From Centropus unirufus (Eukaryota > Chordata > Aves > Cuculiformes > Centropidae), in the NCBI GenBank assembly GCA_013397695.1, contig VYZI01000041.1, forward strand, positions 2,478,839 through 2,542,838: a stretch of DNA of 64,000 bases, written 5' to 3'. Of this stretch, positions 38,255 to 50,005 are shown in pieces (within the stretch, counting starts at the first letter, position 1; each line of letters opens with the position of its first letter). The notes under the pieces are model-generated. The model was not told the origin of the DNA. It searched no databases and was given only the letters and a program-made list of their open reading frames with translations. A program made the translations under genes and the position numbers.

Positions 38255-39364
38255 CCCAGGCCCCTATACCTACCCCTATTCAGGACACCGTAATGCCCAG
38301 AGGTTCATGGGTTGCATTGTTCATTTAGCTGGCTCCTGGTTGGCTTTATTTGGTCTGCTCTTTTGCTGAAGCAGAGTATCAGTTTCTTTGCTTGTTTCTG
38401 CTACCAGCAGAGCTGCTACTTCTCTGTAGAGTTAAATTAAATACCAGGCTTATGATGCTTCTTCAGAAGCATTAATTGTGTTTAGAGGTACGGCAAAGAC
38501 AGCCTCCAGTATCAGGTAAGTTCAACGTAGTTTTCCTCTACATTCAACTTGTGCTGAACCCCTTAACTGAAACCAATGCTTCCTGAGTACATTTTGCTGA
38601 GAAGTAAATCTGCCTTTTCCAGTTCAAAGCCTGGCTTCCCCTGCCCAACACATTGCCTCTGGCAGCTATCAGCAGCCATGGCACTCAGGCATCAGCGGAA
38701 ATTTCCTCACCAGCGAGGAAATGATTAACAAGAAGAACCAAAAGAATTCATGCACGTGGATGCACCCTACAAAGTTATTCACAAAGGTGATTCATATCAA
38801 TGTTCATAAAACAAAGCAGGCACTCAGTAGCTACACCATTGTAAGCACGTGGTATTTTTTAGCATTAGTCTAACCCTGTGGTGATAACAATAAACAATGC
38901 TCCATTTTTTTTAATCAAGGTACAATATTCTTGTTGGCTGATTGAAGTGGTTTTTTTGGAATTAGCTTCTGATAATAACCTGTCTCATTAGTACTCTAAA
39001 TTCTGCAGGCTGAAATCCTTTGTTTCTCGTTAAATTAACTAATTACTGTCTCACTGGATCAATGGATTTAGAAGCAACATACATAATCTTCCTAGGAAAG
39101 GAGAGCTGCCAAATTCCATCACTTTGCTTAAATCTATTACAGTAGAACCTGTGCACTGGCAGGAATTTATCACCATGTAATTGATGGTTTTAGTTGGTTG
39201 ATTGCCATCTCAAAAAGAAGAGGAGATATGAATTTTAAGCTCAACAACAGGCACCAGAAAAACTGCATGTGCAATGTATTAAATTAAGGGTTGGAGGTTT
39301 TTTTTAAATATGTGAAATAATTATTTTTGAAAAATAACCATGTCAAATTCTGCCTGTTTTTCAG

Positions 39365-39437
39365 GGAAGATGATGTTCAGCACACTCAGGAACAACATCC
39401 AACTCTCCAGGAGCCTGCAAAGCAGAAAAGGCTCCAG
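39365..39437 (+). other. candidate internal exon, phase 1-0, 73 nt (unproven)
   Basis: The acceptor TTCTGCCTGTTTTTCAG (to 39364) and donor CCAG|GTATGT (GT at 39438) are both of good quality. Read from the second base the 73 nt give 24 codons rich in E, Q and K (start EDDVQHTQEQHP, end KQKRLQ), a composition more like a disordered or coiled protein segment than random A+T-rich DNA. A second frame (from the third base) is also open. The first base completes a codon with the AG left by 28727-28801, and the clean end joins in phase to 40835. No domain is recognised. Confidence 0.22.
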
Positions 39438-40834
39438 GTATGTGCCCAGGAGCTGCGAGGAGCTCTCCTCCTAAGTTAAGAGTAGTATATATGTACACTA
39501 GAGACTTGCCTCAGGGATCTTTTTGCCTTGGGGCAAATACAAGTCAGATTGAGGATCCCATTCACTATGATAGGGTTTATCTGACCCTTCGAATTTTGAG
39601 CCCATGCCTACTGCTTTTTACTCCATTAAACCCCCAATTACTGATTTTTTTTGCCTGGCTTTGCAACAGAATATTTAGGGTCCTGTCCTATGTGAGAAAT
39701 AAAAAACAGGATTTCACAGGATTAAAGAACCAGTTAATCTCTAAACCAGTGGACCCATAAGGTAGGGGGACTAAATTTTAGAAGGTTAATGGTGCAAACA
39801 GGCAATGCCATTTCTCAGCTGCAAGCACTGCACTATATCCTACTCCTAGCCCAGCTATCCAAGTGATTTTATTATGTTTGCTCAGCTTTAATTTATACGT
39901 GTTTTAACATACTCTTAGTTATTTTTAATTTTAAACTAAAAAACCCTGGCAAATCTCTTTCAATATAATTAGAAGTTCTCCTTTAGTTTGCTATTTAGTC
40001 ATTATTTTCTTATTTCCACTTTATTTTCTGGGGGATAAATCCTCTTATTCATTTGTTTCAATGAAGCTTGAATAAAGTTCATTTAAATTGATTCACCTTT
40101 CTTATCTCCCTTGTGTTTATTCTATAATCCTACCTTCCATTGTGTTGAGGAGAATAGCTTGCTTTTCTCTGCTTACTTCTGCTAGGATAAAAAATTGTAA
40201 GCTTTTATTAAATAAATCTGGGAAGCCTGAGCTCCAAATCCATATTATCACTAGCTTGGGGAAACAAATTATTTCACAAACTTAAAAAAAAAGAAAACAT
40301 ACAACAATTTTCATAGTTTGCTGTTAGATGGTCTAAATTTACTACCTCAAGTTGGGTGAATGACTGAGGACTGTACTTTGCTGCAATTGGCAAAATCAAA
40401 TTAACACAATATCAGGCAGTGAAATATAAGAGCAATTTTCAAATGTGAAGCCCTGCAGAGGTGCAGAGCAGCAATGGCCTTGGTGATGCTGGGTGATGGG
40501 GCATGTGTCCATCCAGTATTTTCCCACTATTCCCCAATAGTTCCACTGTCCAAACTCACCAGCTTGTCTCTTTATGTACAGCTCAGCTTCTGGAGTGATA
40601 CCAGACATTAGCCTTGAAGGGAATATTTCTGTTCTTGATTCCTAACCTGAAATTCACGCCATCTACCTCTTTGTGAACTTTTTTAGCCTTTTAAAATACA
40701 AATCTAGACTTCTGAAAAGCACTAACTGGAACAGAGGAAGTTTTTATGCTCTCTAAAAGATTTTATATGAAAACAACCATTAGTGACTCTTCCATCTGCC
40801 TGAGTGAATACTTTTATTTTCTGTTTATTTTCAG

Positions 40835-41047
40835 TTGTCAAGAACATCCATAAGGTCCTATACCAATACCTGGGAACCTCCTCATTCTGTTTCAGAGAGG
40901 AGATGTTTTTTTTTCCCTGACCAGATGTTGTTCTGTGATGTGGAACAGGATTTTTACGAAGAGAACATGGTATTTTCTAATACTGAAATGTTTAAGGAAG
41001 CAAGAGAAGGAAATGTGGGTTTGAGCCATATGATTAGAAAAATATAA
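40835..41047 (+). other. candidate 3'-terminal coding exon, 70 codons plus stop (unproven)
   Basis: A very strong acceptor (TTTTCTGTTTATTTTCAG, to 40834) is followed at once by a 213-nt open frame starting LSRTSIRSYTNTWEPP and ending at TAA (41045-41047). It joins in phase to 39365-39437. The frame has no recognised domain. Acidic and aromatic residues (CDVEQDFYEEN) lie mid-way. If not terminal, a weak donor ATG|GTATTT at 40969/40970 would leave phase 0, which fits the next candidate at 42059. Possible polyadenylation hexamers lie about 730-790 bp downstream. A coincidental frame remains quite possible. Confidence 0.22.
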
Positions 41048-42058
41048 ACAACTCAAATGAATCTGTTAACAATACGTTCACACACATAATGGTGCATGTT
41101 CTTCATTTTAGACAACTAAAATGATATAGTTTTTAATTTTGTTGCCAAGGTTACTGAATTTTTAATAGCTTCTAGAAAGTGGTGGTTTTAACTCAATGAA
41201 TGGCATCATTGTTTAATATTAGGAATATTCTGATAAAAACTGTCTCAACCGTGGAGAAAAAAATCACTCTTCCTTCAAAAAAACCCTAAGACCAAGTTAC
41301 CATTTTAAAACAACTAGAAGGAGAAGGGTATTTTCTGACTACTTAAGTGCTGCAAATAGCAGGAATGTAAAAATCACCCTCGGCGGCACCCAAAGGAGCT
41401 CCCCTGGCCCAGCAGCACCACTTGGATGGTGGGGAGGGGTGGCTCTGAGTTTGGCAGCCCAAAGTTTGCCTGGGGTAAGTGTGAGGCTTGCAGCATGGGC
41501 ATGGCTCCATGGTGCTGGTGCAAAACCTCCTACTGCACTACAGTTATCCCTGCACTGAGCCAGCCAATGACAGGGACAGGCAAGGAGGGCAAGAGGAGAT
41601 GTGTCAAGGACAATCACTTGGCACAGACCCAAGTTCAGGAAAGGTGTCATCAGAGGAGAAGAAACTATATTTCAGATCAATATCATGGGAAGAGTACTGA
41701 TAGTACAGTGATGGTACAGAAGACATCTTCAGCTTCACAGCAGTGATAAAGGTGAAATCTTACTTTGTACTCACTGAAATAAAAACGTGGAGGACCCTGC
41801 CTGCAGTGCGGAGACACCAAGTTTCACACAACAATAAAGATAAAAAGTGATTCTAAAGGGAAAACACTTGGGACCCAGACTAGATCTCTCCCATCCCAAA
41901 TATGACAGATAGGTACCCACAGGAGGCAAGGGTCCCCCAGAAGCCACCAGGTAAGGCAGTTGGATCAAGATGTCTAAGAGCATAGCAGCCCCAGACTGCA
42001 TGCAAGGCACTCGTTGCTACTTTGAAATATTTTTTTTTCTTTTCTCTTCCTTCTGTAG

Positions 42059-42130
42059 TTACCTGTGGAAAATGCTTCATGGCACCAGCCTCTTGCGTTA
42101 GTATTGCACTCTTATCCTGTTGAGGAAAAA
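42059..42130 (+). other. candidate internal exon, phase 0-0, 24 codons (unproven)
   Basis: This has the best acceptor I found in the window: a run of about 27 pyrimidines (TTTTTTTTTCTTTTCTCTTCCTTCT region) ending TGTAG at 42058. The next 72 nt are open in exactly one frame, 24 codons starting LPVENASWHQPLALV and ending VEEK, to a donor AAA|GTAAGA (GT at 42131). The other frames hit TAG and TGA. It could follow 39365-39437, or 40835-40969 through a weak donor. A further open segment after GGGTTTTCAG (42710 to a stop at 42784) would fit in phase. No homology is recognised. Confidence 0.22.
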
Positions 42131-43569
42131 GTAAGAATGGGTGGAAATGGCCTTCATTCTCTATGCTGTAGGTTGCAATCAAGATCCTCCCTGCATAAAG
42201 TGAAAGAGAAAAGGAGATAAAATCAGGGAGAAAAGAGTAAAGAAAGAGGAGTAGGTTCAGCTGGGGAATAGAGATGCTTCACTTTGTCTTCCTATGTTAT
42301 TCCTTGCTGCTCATACATGCATAAGGACCTGAATCTGTTGAGTCAAACTAATACTCTGGCAAAATACAGTTTATAAGAAAAATAATATCCAGTTCATAAT
42401 ATAGAAATGCATTGGTTATATATTATATTTACTGTCACCCACTCATCCAAACATATGCACACTTATGTACATTGAAATGTGTTGACATTGATATGTGCAG
42501 TAATTTAAATTAAATGTTTGATTTGGGAAATATTAACAAATGTACATATTGGAATACTAGCAAAAGTTTAGCTAGCATATAGCAGTATTTAATCTACACA
42601 TGGCTTTATCATGAAACTATAAATCGCTTGAAAAATAGTTTTATACTGTACTGAAATCACAAATGTGACTGATGTGAGGCAGAGTACCTAAAGGTGGCTG
42701 GGTTTTCAGGTATTTGAAAAACATAGTTCACAGGAGGGATGCCCTAACATTGTGTTTGTATATGCTAGCCCTTCGAACCAGTGAACTAATTTGGAACAAC
42801 TGCAGGACCTGCAGAACTTTGAGCTCAGACATGAGGAAGACCTCAGAAGCTTCTCCTGAATTCATAGTTCTGCATCAAATTACCACCCAAATTTTGCTTG
42901 ATGACTAGTTTTGTTTACACCAAAAGTTTTTTGGTGTCACAAGTCTTGCGTCAAGATCTTGGGATAGTCACAAACCACAGCTGTGGCAGAATAAACCCAA
43001 CACTTGCACTGGTTTTCAGTTCAGTCTTCACTGAAATTAGGTGAAATTTTTGATTCCGTGACGTTCAGCCCACCATCCTCGCTCACCCTGTGTAGCACTT
43101 TTCTCGCATCTGAAAAATACATTATGCAGCACCCCGCCAGAGCACTCTCAAGGCAAAATGGCATTTTGAAATCTGTAGGAAGACAGACTCAAATAAGCTA
43201 GAAATCTCTTTTCCCCTGGTAGCGCAATAATATAAGTGAAAACTTTTTTGGTTTCATTAGGTTTCAGAAAATTGCTTTCTTCTAACTACCTTGCTGTTCA
43301 TTTCTGCAATGCTCTTCTGTGAGTTTGACTATTGAGTGCCACTGCTCAAAACTGGAGCCACACTACTGGGTGCTGCTATAATGACCTTCCTCATGAATAT
43401 GTATTGCCTGATAAGTAAAGCAGAATAAAAGATTAGAAAATTTTAACACTCAAAACTCTCCAGAGCTTCAGCCAGGGGGATTGGAAAAGTATTCTGCTTT
43501 TCAGGGGGAAAGCACTGAGCAAGCTCAGGGGTCTTTGTGGGCCATTGTCATGGTTTCTTGGCCACTAAT

Positions 43570-43583
43570 AAAAAAAAAAAAAA
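43570..43583. repeat. A14 homopolymer
   Basis: Fourteen A in a row, with no retrotransposon sequence before it that I can identify. Similar runs are A12 at 57611-57622 and T10 at 15401-15410. Confidence 0.9.
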
Positions 43584-46500
43584 GATCCATTTATTGCGCT
43601 GCTAAATATATTCTATTTGAAAAGCAGTAACGTAAAATGCAGCAAGAGTTTTGTACAAAATTTTCAAAAATAACTATAAAGGAGTGGTGGACTAATTACC
43701 AAGAAAATTCTGTTTCCAGAATGTACCTGGGTATTAAGGAATTTGAGACCATTTCAAAATGAGATAAAATTTAATTCTATAAAAATGGATAGTATTTGAT
43801 ATAATCATAATGAAAATTGCCATGTACAGTACAGTGAGGGAACTCAGCTGACACTGCCAAAATTCATTCCTGAATTCACTGCCAACACAAAAAATACCTT
43901 CCCCCACAGGCACAATATTGAGGAGGTTTAAAAATACTTCAAAGTGGTGTTAGAGTTATGTTTCAGAAGTACCTAGTCAAGTTTTGGAAACTGCACCTTG
44001 CTACTCATTCTGTTTCCAAGCCTTTTCCAGCATCTCTCTTGTTATGACTGCATGGTCATTCTGTGACCATCTGCCATTTAGCTCCTTGGGCTCCGGATGT
44101 CGTCTGCATCATCAATTTCTTTCTTTATATTTTTTTCCCCAAAAGGAGAATGATAAACAATTCTTGCATTCATGTCATTCTAAACAGCAATTCTTACATT
44201 CAGATTGGGGAGGAGGGGTGGAGAAGGAAGCCCTTTGATGCTGTAAATATTTAATGTTTCGAAAGTGTTGGTTATAAGCAGCCAACAAAAGGAGAAATCA
44301 TTTTATAGTAGACCTTTCACACTAGGATCATTAAACTCATTTCCACAGTTTCATTACCAACATTTATATTAAGAAAGATAAAAGACATCTGCAAAAATTT
44401 CCACGCTAAGGTTTAGTGCCACAGAAAGTCTTTGCTGCCTCAAGTTCTTTGACCTTTTGGCACTCCATTTGACAGTTTTAAGGCTCTCACAAAACCCAAG
44501 GATTCCCCAAGAAACACATACCAGCAGGTCAGCTGCTCTTCTCTCCCTTTCAGTGCTGCCTTACTCCGCATTCCCCTTCATATGGCTCACATTCTGGTGC
44601 TGTTGTTGGGTTCCAGTGCCATCCCAGGGTTCCCTGGATCTAACCCGGGGAGTGAATCCAAACCCCAGTCCCAGGCTCTGCGAATGACCCTGCATCACAT
44701 GGCCCAACATCAGTACACATCTGCTTTTCATGCAAATTGTTTCTTATATTTTAACCAAATATATGCTTCCTAACAACACAGTCCCAAAGGTTTTAGTATT
44801 TTAGGCCACTATTTTGAGTAAAAATTTCTTCAAATACCTTTAAAAACCATCCTGAGTGTGAACTTTACTTTTTACGTTCTCCTGTAAATTTCAGGTAGAA
44901 CAATGTTTCTGTTCATTAATGGCATAGCTATCTCTTGTTTAAATTCCATTTAGCCTGGTATCAGCATTTAATTAGTAATCAATAATTCTCTTCATCAAGC
45001 TAGTTTTACCTCTAGGAAGAAATTCACCTTGTGCTATTGCCTTCACCTAAAAGCAATCATCCTAAACCATACCCTGAGGCAGAAAGTCCAAAGGGATTAC
45101 ATTCTGAGTGTTCCCTGTTCTAGGTTATAAGATAGTGTTTCTCCATGTTTCTGAGCAACCAAAACCAAACACTAGACCTAGTAGTCCTCTCATACTATCC
45201 AGCACTCCATTGATTAAGTAAGTTTCCCACAATAAATACTCTAGGTGCAGTGTGTCTTCCTGGAGAAACAAGGAAATGAGAACTGTTCGAGATATTAAAC
45301 TCAGTATAGCAACACCTAGGATCCATAAATCTGAGATTTGTACCTTTCTTTCCCTGCAACCAGTAGTTTCTGTATTGCTGACCTTGTAACCTCTTGCCAC
45401 AGCACATGGCTACGCAGAATTTGAGGACAAAATGGAACCTGACCTTGTTCAAAAGTGAGAGCATCTTCTTTAATGAAAGCTCTTTACTCCATCTGCCCCC
45501 CAGGTTGCTCTTTAGCCTTGGTTTCTCATGTTTTCAGATATCTTCTCTCCTCTGATTAGCCAGAGGTATGTATATCTTACTGGATTTTCTTCCCTTCACC
45601 AATGGCTCAAAACTCAAGAGGCAGTTAACATTGTCCTACCAGCAGTTATACTAGGAAACAAAACTTTCCTCAGCACACATCTGTGACTTTTCCCCTTTTT
45701 CTTTAAGGTGGGACCTTGCTCAGACCACCTGCAGTCGTCTTTGTGTGAAATGAGTCAGCAATTTCAAGATCTCCTTAAACTTTCACCTAATTTCATGAAC
45801 TCCCAGAAGCTTGGGTCATGACTCAACAGAGGAGTTTTTTAAAAAAAACAAAAACAAAAAAAAAGTTTGCATGGGTTTACATCTGTGAAGTGATGTGGTA
45901 ATAGAAGTGTTTATTGGCTTTGTATTGGTAGCACTTCAAAAAATTTTGCTGAAACATGGTTTCAAAGTGTTTTCTTTTCTTTGCAGTTATCACAGCTCCA
46001 CCACATTTAAAAAGGTCTCTCAAAGATTTCTGGGAATTATAGCTTAGTGTGGGGCTTTTTTCCAAGTAAAGGTTTGTGCTAATAATGCTATTTTCTTTCC
46101 AAAATTAGAATGTGTTGAATTCTTAATTACAGCAATTGATCTAGCACCTTCTCACAAGAGTATGAGGGGCAAAAACAACCTTGTGTGATGCTGCTCTTGT
46201 ACCTATGCAGTCAGAACCCTATTTTGGAGAAAAGATATTCAGTCAACCCCAACTTGTTCAAGCAGTTCTGGACTGGTAAAGTGATGGGGAATGTTTCCAT
46301 GTGTCAAACCAATCTGTTTTTCACACAAAGAACCACCTTTATTTCTAATCTACATGGATTTCAGGACACACATATATTTACCTAATTGTTTTCAATTAAG
46401 ATTCTTAGGGAGCACAAGGCACAGGCACAAAGTCTGAGCAATATTCCTTAATTTGCAAACAGTTTCTAATTTAAAAAACAGCCAAATTTATTGTGGTTTC

Positions 46501-46999
46501 CAGACACCACGGAAAATAATTAACTACATAGCTAGTAGTTTGAGACCAGAGTTATTTCAAGGATTGTTAGATTCTGCAGGACTAAGAAGCTAATTATAAA
46601 TTAAAATTGTATGCATGCCAACCATGTAAATGTATCAAATATAATTTATATTTAATTAAGTAAGCAATAACCAAGTATATTCGTACACTGAAATCAAGAC
46701 TAAATGTAAGACAATAAGCTTCTATACGACTATGCTTTTAGATTGGAATTATTTTAGGAACTGTTGTATTTGGATTTCATACACCAAGAAAAAAATTTGG
46801 TTTCGGCCTTCAGGAGTTATAATCCTATCCTTGCAGAATGCACATTGCTCTAAGCACAACAATTTGCAAGGATTTTCAGTTTATGCTGTGATTGTACATT
46901 ATTTCCTGAATGTAAGATCTCCTAGATGTGTATATTGTGATACTGATTTCTTTAGAAATCCTGTCATACCTTTATCCTTTATTTATATACCTGGATAAT

Positions 47000-49900
47000 G
47001 CTACTGCTAGCAGGGAAAGCAAGTTTTAATTTGTGGCTTAGATAAATGAAGTGTACTCAAGTTTCTAATTCAATATTTATATTTAAAACACATTCAATGT
47101 TCTTGATGCCACTAACAGTAGTTTTGGAAAATTAATTTAATGAGAAATATACATCATTGCCTCTTCTTCAATATGTTGTATAGTCTCACGGCCTGATTCT
47201 GATCTTATTGGCAGTAATTTAATGTTGGTTAAGCTCAACTGATGGGAGTGAAATTATTTTTCGTTTAACAGAGAACGCGTGACACTAGAGATTCATTTTT
47301 ATATATCACGTCTTTACATTTCCTAATACAGGGTAATGATGCTAAGTATCTGCTCAAAAAATGATTGCTCATTCTGATTATTTCAATTATATTAAAATAT
47401 CACCTGGGGAGAAAAAACATTGTTTCATTTTAGAAAGCAAGTTTAGAAACCAAATATCTGTTAAAATGTGCCTTTAACATTTTTACATAAATAGCCACAT
47501 GACATTATGTAAATCAAACTTCTCTATACCAGGATGTATAGAGCTTACCAGGAACAATCTCAAAGTGGTTGCAGTGACTAGCCCTTTCCCCTATCTACGC
47601 ACTTCTAGATTACATAATAAATCTCATATTCAAAATTTTTAAAATTTACCACCACCAAAGAGGAAGCAGATGTTAAATTGTAGACTACAGACTTTACCCT
47701 GTTTTTCATACTAATGCTCTAAGTTGTACTCTGGGAGCCATTCATGGATCTTTAAAACATGATCCTGCTGTTATTCTATAAGACTGGAAGGACAATACAA
47801 ATAATTCTGTTTATATGCAATATACTTTTCTTGACTTCCATATTTTTTAATACAGACAACAGTATATCTTTAAAGTAGCAAATGATAGAATTATGTAGTA
47901 AAGGATAGAATCAAGAACAAAAAATTAATAATAGCAGGCCGGACACTTTACTCAAAAGTTCAATATGGGTATGACATGCCTTGTGGTCTAGTTTACATAT
48001 ATATATATTAATTATGAGCAAAAGTACAATTTACTGTAGGACTATTTTCTGGAAGGCCTGTTTTATGCATCATCAGCTTTCCTGGCATCTTAGCATCATG
48101 TTTAACCTATAAAAAATTAATTTTATTTAGAGGTAATATCTCAATGAGCTGAACACGATATCCACCCCACAAAGCCTATTTCCTAAATCAGATACAGGGG
48201 CTTAAATTAGAACAGTAGAAAACTGATGAATTTCAGTTTTGGCAAGACCTCTTCAGCCAGATCAATTTTTGTGTTTTAACAACATAAGGAGATCACCTAC
48301 AGAAATTTCCTTCGATGTCCTCCTTGAAAACTGATCCCTATGTATCAGCTGGCATGCGGTGGCTCTCTCAGACAGGGAGGATTTTGTACAAAATATACAA
48401 AAAGGACAAAAAGTTTTCACTGGTAAAAAAGACAGGTCAGGTAATTTCTAAGGTACTTTGACTCCACTACTAGTTTTTCCATATTAAAGGAAAGATGGAT
48501 GATAATAATCAAACTCATAACTCCACGATAAATTTTTAAGGGATAAGACTTTTCTTCTACATAGATTGCCATCTTATCTATTTACTTAAAGTCCTAGTTC
48601 ATTTGTATTAGAGAATTATGCCTTCAGGTGTTAGCTAAATATCCCATTGTTCAGTAATTCTTCTTTGGCTTATTTATCAGAATTATTGCATTATTGAAAA
48701 CATTTGAAGAGTTTGCGTGAGAGGAAATCACAACCAATTCACCTTCAGTTATCTATTTTTAGTTGGAATTTCTTTATATCACAGACTGGCTTCTTTATGA
48801 TACATACTGAATAAAAGCTATTTTAACTACATTGAATAATGACAAACCAATACACGATTTATGGACCTGGTTCCCCAAGATTCACCTTAATTTTCAATTT
48901 AGGTGAAGATCAACACCATACTCACTATACTTAGAAAGTAAAACATTGGCTAAAAAGTTTTCTATTAGAGGTCGTCATAATTCTACTTGGTTGTTACATG
49001 ATATAGTCTTCCAGGGAAAAATACAGTAAACGCCTGCTTTTCTCTCAAATCTGCTTTGCCCCAGAGAATATTCATATAGAGTGCCTATTAGAAAAAATAA
49101 ATAGAGAGGAGAAAAATATCTCAAGCAAAATTATAGGAAAATTATGTGAAGCTTTAAATGTCACCTTTCCCAATGAAGTTAACAGTAGAAAGCCACAAGA
49201 AAAAGATATGGTTTAAAGCTTAGTGTGTGATAAAGATGCATCAACCTCCCAGGAGATAACTGCCTCAATGATAAAAGGAAAGGTCCACTGGCTGCCCGTG
49301 CCTCACAGATTACAGCCCCTTGCCTGAAACGTTTCCTCCACTGACCTCTTGCCACAGACCCCTATTGATAGCACTGCAGGACTGAGAAAGCTGTGCTTCA
49401 GTATCTAGGACAAGAAAAGATGCTAATTCATTACCATGTAATGACCTTCCAGAGTGGCAGTTCATCTCAATAGTATATTAAAGCAATCCATTCAAGTATA
49501 ACAGAATAAATAGGCCAAACTATATCAAAAATCCCTGAGCCATACACTATTTATTGCCAATTGAAAGATAAGCTTCACAGAAAAAGCTACTGTATATTTG
49601 CCTTCTGGTATAAAACTATTTTTAAATCTTCAAAGATATATTTAAAAACTTTTGCAAAGCTACCTGTCAGTCTAAGGTCCAGCTTTGAACATTGTGACTA
49701 GCACCAGTTTTCAGCTTACAATTTAAGAATTCATTACATTAATTTTTTTTATATACATTTATAAAAATATATATACTGTCATGGTTAGAGGACATGGTGA
49801 AATTAGACTTAAGAAAACTGGTCAACATCTACCCAAATAATAACTACACAATCATCTGCCTCATTTATAAACATGGTTCAAAAGATATTTTTTTGTCATA

Positions 49901-50005
49901 TACCCTCTTGCTGTTACCACCTTGAGAAGATAGTAGTTAAATTTAGTACCTGAAGGTACAATTACAGATTAGCAATTTGTCAGTGACAAATAGGTATGCA
50001 TTAAT
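47000..50005. other. strongly A+T-rich stretch without open frames
   Basis: For 3 kb neither strand carries a frame of 60 codons. The sequence is full of A/T runs and short TATATA tracts (for example 48000-48009 and 49751-49776). No transposon, RNA gene or splice-flanked segment is seen. This is what frequent TAA/TAG codons in A+T-rich DNA would produce. Confidence 0.8.

Larger units (their letters stand above)
37149..46999. other. single-copy noncoding DNA, densest in candidate exons
   Basis: No gene is recognised with certainty. The stretch holds candidate exons at 37316-37360, 39365-39437, 40835-41047 and 42059-42130, a CTGT microsatellite (38233-38254) and an A14 run (43570-43583). It also has an unpaired strong donor CAG|GTAAGT at 38515/38516 and a G+C-richer patch at 41370-41480. 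AATAAA hexamers at 41778-41783 and 41833-41838 could serve as polyadenylation signals, though such hexamers are common here. Confidence 0.7.

Noticed and set aside
38466..38515. Segment ending at a consensus donor CAG|GTAAGT
   Set aside because: The available acceptors are weak and the phase that would fit neighbouring candidates meets a stop, unless a 30-nt exon with a poor acceptor is assumed.
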